The position numbers and the translations under genes were made by a program. Below, one piece after another: positions 1 to 8,319 of a stretch of 64,000 nt of DNA. How positions within the stretch are numbered: position 1 is the stretch's first letter; every line of letters begins with the position of its first letter. This DNA is from Pseudothauera nasutitermitis (GTDB taxonomy: Bacteria; Pseudomonadota; Gammaproteobacteria; Burkholderiales; Rhodocyclaceae): NCBI RefSeq assembly GCF_004801295.1, contig NZ_SSOC01000003.1, forward strand, positions 434,001 through 498,000, read 5' to 3'. The notes beneath the pieces are model-generated. The model was not told the origin of the DNA, searched no databases, and saw nothing but the letters and a program-made list of their open reading frames with translations.

Positions 1-904
1 TCGGCAGGCTGAAGTTGCCCAGCCCGCAGAACAGATCGGCGATGCGCTCGCCCGCACTCGGCGCCAGCAACTGCATGGCGCGGCGGATCAGCAGGCGGTT
101 GATGCGCGCGTTGACCTGGGTGAAATCGGTGGGGCGGTACTCCATGCGCAGGCCGAATTCCGGCAGCGTGTAGTACAGCCCCGGCTCGTCGTCCGGCTGC
201 AGCGGACAGGCGCTGTCCGGCCCTTCGGGCTGCACCCAGGCGCGCACCTGCCATTGCCCGGCGAAAGCCAGCAGGCGCCGGGTGTCCGCCTGGGTGAGCG
301 GGCGCAGGATGCGGAACACCAGCACCGTCGCCTCGTCGCCGCAGGCCAGTTCGATCTGCGGCAGGCGGTCGGCGATCGACAGACCGGCCACCAGTTCATG
401 CAGCGCCGGCAGCATGGCGGCGACGTGCGGCGGCAGCACCGGGCACACCTGCATGTCGGCCACGTAGCTGGAACGGCGCTGATGGAAACCGAGCAGCACG
501 CCGCCCTGGCTGGGCACCAAACGCACGGTGAGCCGCGCCCGTTCGCGGTAGCCCCAGGCCGGCCCGTGGATGGCGGCATGCACGATGCCCGGACGCACCC
601 GCCCGACGTGCCACAGGGCGTCTTCCAGCACGCGCTGCTTCACCGCGGCCTGCGCCACCGCGTCCAGGTGCTGCATGGAACAGCCCCCGCACACGCCGTA
701 GTGCGGACAGGGCGGCGCCACGCGCTGGGCACTGGGCCTGAGCACGCGCAGGGTGTGGGCCTGCTCGTAGTTCGGCCGGCTGCGCAGCACCTCGTACTCC
801 ACCCGCTCGCCCGGCAGCGCCCCTTCGATGAACACGGCCTTGCCGCCCACGCGGGCGACGCCCCGGCCTTCATGATCGAGGGATTCGACGACGGTGACGG
901 GCAT
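1..904 (-). CDS. rlmD: 23S rRNA (uracil-1939-C5)-methyltransferase RlmD, 3' end cut by window edge
   Basis: SAM-dependent enzyme that makes m5U1939 in 23S rRNA. About 301 codons are visible from ATG at 904. Residues 1-55 look like a TRAM RNA-binding domain. Cysteines C66, C72 and C75 in CPHYGVCGGC, plus a later Cys in MQVCPVL, are the expected iron-sulfur cluster ligands. The methyltransferase core begins near the cut edge with DLFCGLGNFSLP, the SAM-binding motif typical of RlmD/RumA. The catalytic Cys and general base lie outside the window. It is divergent from roxA, 82 nt away, so two ribosome-modifying enzymes share one intergenic region. Confidence 0.95.
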   Translation of the reverse strand, partial: MPVTVVESLDHEGRGVARVGGKAVFIEGALPGERVEYEVLRSRPNYEQAHTLRVLRPSAQRVAPPCPHYGVCGGCSMQHLDAVAQAAVKQRVLEDALWHVGRVRPGIVHAAIHGPAWGYRERARLTVRLVPSQGGVLLGFHQRRSSYVADMQVCPVLPPHVAAMLPALHELVAGLSIADRLPQIELACGDEATVLVFRILRPLTQADTRRLLAFAGQWQVRAWVQPEGPDSACPLQPDDEPGLYYTLPEFGLRMEYRPTDFTQVNARINRLLIRRAMQLLAPSAGERIADLFCGLGNFSLP

Positions 905-973
905 GGAAGACGATCCGGCGGGGAAAGGCCGCAATTCTACCGGCAGACACGGGCGCGATGGACCGCCGCCCAC

Positions 974-979
974 TATAAT
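974..979 (+). promoter_or_regulatory. -10 box of roxA, possible leaderless start
   Basis: A perfect TATAAT lies exactly 7 nt before the roxA ATG (987). A start site 7 nt after the hexamer would fall on the A of the start codon. No convincing -35 element and no Shine-Dalgarno sequence is seen. Confidence 0.5.
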
Positions 980-986
980 CCGCGCC

Positions 987-2108
987 ATGATCGATACCTT
1001 CCTCGGGGGCCTCTCGCCCCGCCGGTTTCTCGACGAATACTGGCAAAAGAAACCGCTGCTGGTGCGTCAGGCCATTCCCGGATTCACCGGCGTGGTGAGC
1101 CGCGAGCGCCTCTTCGAGCTGGCCTGCGATCCAGACGTGGAATCGCGCTGGGTACGCCACGACGGAGACACCTGGGAAGTCGAACACGGCCCGCAGCGCC
1201 CCGGCCGGCTGCGCGGCAAGCGTACGCCGTGGACGGTGCTGGTGCAGGGCATGAACCTGTGGGAAGCGGCCGCCGACGAACTGCTGCACTGCCTGGACTT
1301 CATCCCCCAGGCCCGCCTCGACGACCTGATGGTGAGCTACGCGGTGGATGGCGGCGGCGTGGGGCCGCACTTCGACAACTACGACGTGTTCCTGATCCAG
1401 GGCATGGGCAAGCGGCGCTGGCGCATCGGCGACCAGAGCGATCATCAACTGGTGGAAGGCGCGCCGCTGCGCATCCTGAAGAACTTCCAGCCCATCCACG
1501 ACTGGGTGCTGGAAACCGGCGATCTGCTCTACCTGCCGCCGCACTGGGCGCATGACGGCATCGCCATCGGCGAGTGCATGACGCATTCCATCGGCTTCCG
1601 CACGCCCACCGCGCAGGAAGTGGGTGCGGGCTTTCTCGACTGGCTGCACGAGCACACCTGCCTGGACGGCGTGTATGCCGATCCCGATCTGGCCGCACAG
1701 GACAACTCCGCGCGCATCCCCGAAGCCATGATCGACCAGGTCGATGCCATGCTGCGCCAGATCTGCTGGGACCGCGACGCGGTGGCCGGCTTCCTCGGCG
1801 AGTATCTGACCGAGCCGAAAGCGCACGTGTTCTTCGATCCCCCGGAAAAACCGCTCGCGCCCGCGCGCTTCGCCCAGCGGGTGGAGAAATCCGGCTTCCG
1901 CCTGGACGCCCGTTCGGTGCTGCTGTTCCACGGCGGGCGTTTCTTCCTCAATGGCGAAAGCGTCGATGCACCGGCCGCGGCCCACGCAACGCTGCAACGC
2001 CTGGCGCACGCGCGCCGTCTGCCCGCCGGCGGCGCGCTGGACCCCGCCGTGCTCGCCCTGCTGCATGCGTGGTACCGTGACGGCTACGGCCACCCGGGAA
2101 CGGACTGA
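987..2108 (+). CDS. roxA: Ribosomal protein L16 arginine hydroxylase (cupin/JmjC oxygenase, YcfD/RoxA type)
   Basis: Fe(II)/2-oxoglutarate oxygenase expected to hydroxylate an arginine of ribosomal protein uL16. The 373-residue protein starts at ATG 987 (MIDTFLGGLSPRRFLDEYW), matching the family N-terminus. An upstream in-frame extension to 894 is rejected because it overlaps the promoter and has no homologous content. The iron-binding HxD motif is in GPHFDNYDVF (H128, D130), and the distal histidine is in LPPHWAHDG (H186/H189). A C-terminal winged-helix-like dimer domain follows, as in YcfD. The next gene starts 5 nt after its stop, so the two are probably co-transcribed. Confidence 0.93.
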   Translation: MIDTFLGGLSPRRFLDEYWQKKPLLVRQAIPGFTGVVSRERLFELACDPDVESRWVRHDGDTWEVEHGPQRPGRLRGKRTPWTVLVQGMNLWEAAADELLHCLDFIPQARLDDLMVSYAVDGGGVGPHFDNYDVFLIQGMGKRRWRIGDQSDHQLVEGAPLRILKNFQPIHDWVLETGDLLYLPPHWAHDGIAIGECMTHSIGFRTPTAQEVGAGFLDWLHEHTCLDGVYADPDLAAQDNSARIPEAMIDQVDAMLRQICWDRDAVAGFLGEYLTEPKAHVFFDPPEKPLAPARFAQRVEKSGFRLDARSVLLFHGGRFFLNGESVDAPAAAHATLQRLAHARRLPAGGALDPAVLALLHAWYRDGYGHPGTD

Positions 2109-2113
2109 ACGCC

Positions 2114-2596
2114 ATGGAACAAGGTTTCGATACCTATGCCGCCTACCGCACGGCCCTGCTCGAAGCCATCGCACGCGGCGCGCGGGAAATCCTGCTGTTC
2201 GACCCGGATCTGGCCGAAACCGGCCTGGAAGCGCCCGCCGGCGCCGAAGCCCTCGCCGCCTTCCTGACCCGCGCGGGCGGCGGTGAATGCGTGAAGCTGC
2301 TGGTCGCCGACGCCGGCCATCTGGAAGGCCGCTGCCCCCGCCTGCAGCTTCTGCTGGAACGCCACGCCCATCGCATCACCCTGCGCATCGCCGAGGATGC
2401 CGCGCAGTCCCCCTCCGCCTACCCGCCCTTCGCGGTCATCGACCGGCACGACCTGATCATCCGCTTCCACCACGAGCGTCCGCGCGGCAAGATCTGTGTG
2501 GACGATCCCGGCGCCTGTGCCCCCCGGATCGCACAATTTGAAACAATGTGGATAAACTCCCGACCCGGCCAAACCCGCGCGCCGCTTGGGCTTTGA
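2114..2596 (+). CDS. Small protein of unknown function downstream of roxA (possibly phospholipase D-like/DUF7931 type)
   Basis: 160 residues from ATG 2114, 5 nt after roxA, so almost certainly in its operon. No signal peptide or membrane segment. Alternating hydrophobic stretches (REILLFDPDL, VKLLVAD, ITLRIAED, FAVIDRHDLIIRF) suggest an alpha/beta fold. The N-terminal GAREILLFDPDL and the C-terminal APRIAQFETMW resemble the diverged phospholipase D-like fold annotated as DUF7931 in related bacteria. A classical HxK(x4)D motif is absent, so catalysis is doubtful. The family name is from memory and not certain. Confidence 0.7.
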   Translation: MEQGFDTYAAYRTALLEAIARGAREILLFDPDLAETGLEAPAGAEALAAFLTRAGGGECVKLLVADAGHLEGRCPRLQLLLERHAHRITLRIAEDAAQSPSAYPPFAVIDRHDLIIRFHHERPRGKICVDDPGACAPRIAQFETMWINSRPGQTRAPLGL

Positions 2597-2762
2597 ACGA
2601 TATTTGAACAATCGTCACATTGCCTCCTGATACGCCCCCCGAGTGGAAGGGCATTCCGCCCGCGTGATACCATTTCTCATTGTGGATCGGCCCGAAAGGC
2701 AGGATAGCCGGGCCTGACCCATGACCTGCAGTCCGTTCATCCGATCGAAAAGGAACATAACA

Positions 2763-3110
2763 ATGAAGCAAACCTCCCTGCTGCTCGCCTCCCTGCTCGC
2801 CATCGCCGTGACCGCTTGCGGCAAGAAGGAAGAACCGGCCCCGGTTCCGGCTCCGGCCCCTGTGGAGCAGAGCGCTCCGGTCGCCCCGGCCCCGGTCGAG
2901 CCGCCCGCCGCGCCGGAAACCGAAGGTGAAGCCCAGCAAGGCGACACCAGCCTGACCGAAGAAGCCAAGCAAGCCGTCGAAGGCGCGGTCGAAGACGCCA
3001 AGGACGCCGCCGCCGAGGCCAAGGAAAAGGTGGAAGAAGCCGTGCAGGACGCCACCGAAGCCGCCAAGGATGCGGTCGAGGCCGCCAAGGACGCCGTGGA
3101 ACAGAAGTAA
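2763..3110 (+). CDS. Small Ala/Glu/Lys-rich helical lipoprotein
   Basis: 115 residues. ATG 2763 follows AGGAACATAAC; the in-frame ATG at 2721 is rejected because the signal peptide begins at MKQTSLLLASLLAIAVTACG, with lipobox VTAC. The mature protein has a proline-rich tether (EPAPVPAPAPVE) and then a repetitive amphipathic region built of units like EDAKDAAAEAKEKVEEA and DATEAAKDAVEAAKDAVEQ. These resemble 11-residue LEA-type or apolipoprotein-like repeats. Likely anchored in the outer membrane and extended into the periplasm; function unknown. It ends at a bidirectional terminator shared with bamC. Confidence 0.85.
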   Translation: MKQTSLLLASLLAIAVTACGKKEEPAPVPAPAPVEQSAPVAPAPVEPPAAPETEGEAQQGDTSLTEEAKQAVEGAVEDAKDAAAEAKEKVEEAVQDATEAAKDAVEAAKDAVEQK

Positions 3111-3135
3111 GCGGCCGGCGCCTTCCGGCGCCCAC

Positions 3136-3165
3136 GAAAAAGCCGGCCCGCGGGCCGGCTTTTTC
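3136..3165. terminator. Bidirectional intrinsic terminator
   Basis: A near-perfect palindrome (AAAAAGCCGGCCCG then CGGGCCGGCTTTTT) between the convergent lipoprotein and bamC genes, with A/T tracts on both sides so it can act on either strand. Confidence 0.9.
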
Positions 3166-3238
3166 ATTGCCCGGCGCTCCCCAAGTCGCCGCCGGGCCGC
3201 CGTCCGCACCGGGCGAGCCGGTACGGACGGGCGCATGC

Positions 3239-4366
3239 TCAACGCAGTTGCTGATGCAGCAGGCCGAGCATGCGGCGCGCGGTTTCGGAGTTGTCCTCCT
3301 CGCCCGTGGTGCTCAGCACCGCAATCGTGGTGGCATCGCCGCTGCCGCGCAGGCGCAGGCGGTATTCGCTGCCGGCGGCGGCGACCTTCTCGCTGCTGCG
3401 CCAGAACGCCAGGCGGGAGAGGAAGCCTTCCTTGCGGGCGCTTTCGTTGTCGATCTGCGGATCCACGTAGCGCACGTAGTACAGGCCCTGCGAACGGTCG
3501 CGGTCCTCGACGGTGAAGCCGATGCGATCCAGCGCCAGGCCGACGCGGCGCCAGGCGCGGTCGAAGGATTCGTCGAGCGCCAGCACGGTGAGGCCGTCGG
3601 CGACACGCAGGTGGGCGCGTTCGGCGTCCGGCGCGCTCGCCAGCTGCGCCTGGGCACGGGCTTCCTCGGCGCCCAGACGCACCATCAGGCGGCTGAGCAT
3701 TTCGGCTTCGAGCTCGGGGTCGGCCGCGCGCGGCTGCCAGGTGGTCGAATCCTTGGCTTCGGTGGTGTAGATTTCCATCATGCCGCGGTGGCTGATGTAG
3801 ATTTCCACGCTGCCGTCCTCGCCCTTCTCGATGCGGGTACGGAACTTGTCGCGCTCCGGCGTGGAGAACAGCCCGTCGAGCACCCGGCCAAGCGTGGAGC
3901 GGATGAAGTCCTGCGGAATCTTGGCGCGGTTTTCCGCCCAGTCGGTTTCCATCACGCCGATGTCGGGACGATCGATGTTCAGGATGAAGCCCATCTCCAG
4001 CCAGAAGTCCTTGATCTCCGGCCACAGCGCGTCCGGCGTGCCGGGCACCACCAGCCAGCGCTGGGTGCCGGCGCGCTCGATGCGCATGCGCTCGACCGTC
4101 GGGATGACTTCGAAACCTGCCTGCGGCTGGGTGGCACGATCCGCGCTGTACGCCGAGTAGGTGGCCACGCCGCGCGGAGAGACGTCGGGTACCGTGTAGC
4201 GGTCGTCGCCGGTGGGCCCGGTGAGATCCGGGGGGATTTCGAGCGACGGCAGCGTGCGTGCGCTCTTGTAGTCGATCTTCTTCGATTCCGGCATCAGGCT
4301 GGAGCAACCGGCCAGCGCCAGCGACAGGGCCACGAGGGAAACGGCGGTACGCGAAGAGCGGTTCAT
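3239..4366 (-). CDS. bamC: Outer membrane assembly lipoprotein BamC
   Basis: 375-residue accessory subunit of the BAM complex that inserts beta-barrel proteins into the outer membrane. Start at ATG 4366 after a CAGGAACC ribosome site. Signal peptide MNRSSRTAVSLVALSLALAGC has lipobox LAGC. An unstructured N-terminal segment (including PSLEIPPDLTGP, the conserved BamD-binding stretch) precedes two helix-grip domains, the second around GLTVLALDESFDRAWRRVG. It follows dapA by 26 nt, the same dapA-bamC order as in E. coli. Confidence 0.92.
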   Translation of the reverse strand: MNRSSRTAVSLVALSLALAGCSSLMPESKKIDYKSARTLPSLEIPPDLTGPTGDDRYTVPDVSPRGVATYSAYSADRATQPQAGFEVIPTVERMRIERAGTQRWLVVPGTPDALWPEIKDFWLEMGFILNIDRPDIGVMETDWAENRAKIPQDFIRSTLGRVLDGLFSTPERDKFRTRIEKGEDGSVEIYISHRGMMEIYTTEAKDSTTWQPRAADPELEAEMLSRLMVRLGAEEARAQAQLASAPDAERAHLRVADGLTVLALDESFDRAWRRVGLALDRIGFTVEDRDRSQGLYYVRYVDPQIDNESARKEGFLSRLAFWRSSEKVAAAGSEYRLRLRGSGDATTIAVLSTTGEEDNSETARRMLGLLHQQLR

Positions 4367-4392
4367 TGGGTTCCTGCGGTCGATGGGAAGGA

Positions 4393-5271
4393 TCAAACGT
4401 CGAGGCCGGCCTGGCGCATGGCCAGACGGAGGCGTTCGTGCAGCGTGGGCGAGAACGGGGTGAGCGGCAGGCGAATGCCCGGACCGATCAATCCCAATTG
4501 CTCCACCGCCCACTTCACGGGAATCGGGTTGGCCTCGCAGAACAGGTCGCGGTGCAGGCCGGCCAGGCGGGCATTGATCTCGCGCACACGCAGGGCGTCG
4601 CCGCGCAAGGCGGCCGCGCACATCTCGTGCATGGCGCGCGGGGCCACGTTGGCGGTCACCGAGATGGTGCCGTGGCCGCCCAGCAGGATGAAGCAGGCCG
4701 CGGTCATGTCGTCGCCGCTGTACAGCGCGAAATCCTTCGGCGCGCGGGCGATCAGGTCGCAGGCGCGGTCGATGCTGCCGGTGGCGTCCTTGATGCCGAT
4801 CACGTTGGGGATCTCGGCCAGGCGCAGCGCGGTGTCATTGCCCAGATCGGCCACCGTGCGGCCCGGCACGTTGTACAGGATCAGCGGCAGCTCGACCGCC
4901 TCGGCGATGGCGCGGAAATGCCGGTACAGGCCTTCCTGCGTGGGCTTGTTGTAGTACGGCACCACCGACAGGTGCGCGCTCGCCCCCGCGCCGGCGGCGA
5001 AACGCGCCAGCTCGATGGCCTCGTCGGTGGAATTGGCGCCGGTGCCGGCGATCACCGGCACGCGGCCGGCGGCGTGCTCGACGGCCACCTTGATGAGTTC
5101 GCAGTGTTCGTCGACATTGACCGTGGGCGATTCGCCCGTGGTGCCGACGATGACGATGCCGTCGGTGCCTTCCGCGACGTGGAAGTCGATCAGGCTGCGC
5201 AGACGGACGAAATCCAGGCTGCCATCTTCATGCATGGGCGTGACGATGGCGACGATCGATCCGGTAATCAT
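4393..5271 (-). CDS. dapA: 4-hydroxy-tetrahydrodipicolinate synthase
   Basis: Condenses pyruvate with aspartate semialdehyde, the first committed step of lysine and diaminopimelate synthesis. 292 residues, the usual length. The Schiff-base lysine is K161 ([10 protein letters not shown]), with Y133 (ILYNVPGRT) and T44/T45 (VGTTGES) forming the proton-relay triad. The upstream region has TAGAAT about 30 nt before the ATG, a possible -10 box; no good ribosome site is evident. bamC follows on the same transcript. Confidence 0.97.
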   Translation of the reverse strand: MITGSIVAIVTPMHEDGSLDFVRLRSLIDFHVAEGTDGIVIVGTTGESPTVNVDEHCELIKVAVEHAAGRVPVIAGTGANSTDEAIELARFAAGAGASAHLSVVPYYNKPTQEGLYRHFRAIAEAVELPLILYNVPGRTVADLGNDTALRLAEIPNVIGIKDATGSIDRACDLIARAPKDFALYSGDDMTAACFILLGGHGTISVTANVAPRAMHEMCAAALRGDALRVREINARLAGLHRDLFCEANPIPVKWAVEQLGLIGPGIRLPLTPFSPTLHERLRLAMRQAGLDV

Positions 5272-5365
5272 GGATGAGGGCGAAAAAGGTAAAGTGCCAT
5301 TCTAACCGATCGGGCACGCGCGGCCAGTGCCGGCAGGCACTTTCCGCGCGAATGGCCGACCGCCC

Positions 5366-6292
5366 TCAGAGATCGGCCAGCGCCTTGATGTGCGAGACTA
5401 CCGAACGCGCCAGCGAGGACAGCGAATAGCCGCCTTCCAGCACCGAAACGATGCGCTGGTGCCCGCACTCGGCGGCCAGCCCCTTGATCTGCTGGGTGGC
5501 CCAGACATAGTCGGCCTCGACCAGGCCGAGCGAACCCATGTCGTCCTCGTAGTGCGCGTCGAAACCGGCCGAGATGAAGATGGCCTGCGGATTGTGGTTG
5601 CGCAGCGCGGGAATCCAGATGTCACTGACGATCTGGCGGAAGGCGTCGCCGCGCGTGCCGGCGGGCACCGGCACGTTGCACATGTGGTCGGGTGGATTTT
5701 CCACGCCGCTGTATGGATAGAACGGGTGCTGGAAGATGCTGACCATCATCGCGCGCGGATCGTCGCGGAAGATGTCCTCGGTGCCGTTGCCGTGGTGCAC
5801 GTCGAAATCGACGATGGCCACGCGCTGCAGCCCGTGCGCCTCCAGCGCATGGCGCGCGGCGATGGCCACGTTGTTGAGGAAACAGAAACCCATCGCCTGG
5901 GCGCGCTCGGCATGGTGTCCGGGCGGGCGCACCGCGCAGAAGGCATTCTCCACCTCGCCCTTCATCACCAGATCGGTGGCCAGCACCCCGGCGCCCGCCG
6001 AGCGCAGCGCGGCTTTCAGCGTGTTGGGGCTCATCGCCGTGTCGGGGTCGAGGTGGCGGATGCCGTGCTCGGGCACGTTGGCATTGAGCTCGGCCAGATA
6101 GCTGGCCGGATGGGCACGGATGATCTGCTCGTCCGTGGCATACGGCGCGTCGTAGAACGACAGATAAAGATCCAGGCCGGCGGCGATCAGCCGGTCGTTG
6201 ATCGCCGACAGCCGGTCTGGGCACTCGGGGTGAAAAGTCCCCATGTCGTGCAGCCAGCATTCACGATGCGTGATGAACGCGGTTGTGGTCAT
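5366..6292 (-). CDS. Histone-deacetylase-fold amidohydrolase (class II-like)
   Basis: 308-residue zinc enzyme of the arginase/deacetylase superfamily, related to bacterial HDAC-like and acetylpolyamine amidohydrolases. ATG 6292 follows an AGGGGGGT ribosome site; the earlier ATG at 6340 is rejected. The tandem histidines in RPPGHHAE and the zinc-site DFDVHHGNGT motif are intact, as are SAGFDAHYEDDMG and the C-terminal LEGGY, so it should be active. The natural substrate is unknown; acetylpolyamines, acetyl-lysine proteins or small amides are all possible. It sits 94 nt upstream of dapA on the same strand. Confidence 0.88.
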   Translation of the reverse strand: MTTTAFITHRECWLHDMGTFHPECPDRLSAINDRLIAAGLDLYLSFYDAPYATDEQIIRAHPASYLAELNANVPEHGIRHLDPDTAMSPNTLKAALRSAGAGVLATDLVMKGEVENAFCAVRPPGHHAERAQAMGFCFLNNVAIAARHALEAHGLQRVAIVDFDVHHGNGTEDIFRDDPRAMMVSIFQHPFYPYSGVENPPDHMCNVPVPAGTRGDAFRQIVSDIWIPALRNHNPQAIFISAGFDAHYEDDMGSLGLVEADYVWATQQIKGLAAECGHQRIVSVLEGGYSLSSLARSVVSHIKALADL

Positions 6293-6427
6293 ACCCCCCT
6301 CTCCTCGCTGCAGAACTTTTCCGCGCAGGCCCGCTTCCAACCCGCACGAAGCGGCCTCCTGGCGCGGACTACTAGTGTTTGTCGTCTATTATCACCGCTT
6401 CCCCGTCAATTTCACAGTAGCCCCCAC

Positions 6428-7344
<917 letters not shown>

Positions 7345-7345
<1 letters not shown>

Positions 7346-8319
7346 TGGACGCCCCACAAGCGGCCGCCTTCCTGCCGCGATTCCTGCGCTGGAACCGGCG
7401 CGCGCCACAGCCGGAAGCCAGTCCCATCCAGCTCTTCCAGCGGCGCATCTATGTGCTGCCCAGCGGGGCGGGACTGGCCTATGCCGCGGCCCTGCTGACC
7501 CTGCTGCTGGCCTCGATCAACTACAACCTCAGCCTGGGATACGCGCTCACCTTTCTGCTCGGCGGCGTGGGCGTGGCCAGCCTGGTCCAGGCTTTCCGCA
7601 ACCTGCTGCATCTGGAAATCCGCCCGGCGCATTGCGCGCCCGTGTTCCAGGGCGAATCGGCGGCCTTCGTGCTGCGCCTGGAAAACCGGCGCGACACCCC
7701 GCGCCCGGCCTTGAGCCTGCGGGCCGGCAACGGCGAGACCCTGCTGGAGCTGCCCGCAGCGTCCGCCGCCGATGCCGTCCTGAACCTGCCCGCAACACGC
7801 CGCGGCTGGCTACCGATCGGCCGCGTCACGCTGGAAACGCGCTTCCCGCTCGGCCTGGTGCGCGCCTGGAGCATCCTGCATCCGGACCTGCGCGGACTGG
7901 TCTATCCCGCGCCGGAAAACGATCCACCCCCATTGCCCGCCGGCACCGGCGACGGCCACGGCCGCCTGGCGCGCGCCACCGGCGACGGCGACTTCACCGG
8001 GCTGCGCGCACATCAGCGCGGCGACTCCCCCCGCCACATCGCCTGGAAGGCATTGGCGCGCGGCGGCCCCGTGCTCACCAAGCAGTTCGCCGGGCAGGCG
8101 GGCGAACACGTCGAGCTGGACTGGCACGCCCTGCCCGGGGCGCTCGACGACGAGGCCCGCCTGTCGCGCCTTGCCGCCTGGCTGCTGGCCGCCGAAAACG
8201 GCGGCCACACCTACGCGCTGCGCCTGCCCGGCACCACGCTGCCCTACGGCCATGGGCCCGCGCACCTGCGCGACGCGCTGCGCCTGCTCGCCCTGCACGG
8301 TCATGCCGCCGAACGTTGA
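7345..8319 (+). CDS. DUF58 domain membrane protein
   Basis: 324 residues. ATG 7345 overlaps the moxR stop; a TTG one codon earlier is a less likely alternative. Two adjacent membrane segments near residues 35-75 (AGLAYAAALLTLLLA, then YALTFLLGGVGVASLV) anchor a cytosolic or periplasmic domain ending in the DUF58 signature GDFTGLRAHQRGDSPRHIAWK near residues 215-235. DUF58 proteins have a degenerate VWA fold and partner with MoxR ATPases. Its end overlaps the next gene by 17 nt, part of the conserved moxR-DUF58-transglutaminase trio. Confidence 0.9.

Noticed and set aside
2592..2612. Short direct repeat TTTGAAC before the lipoprotein gene
   Set aside because: Only two imperfect copies; likely chance in an AT-richer gap.
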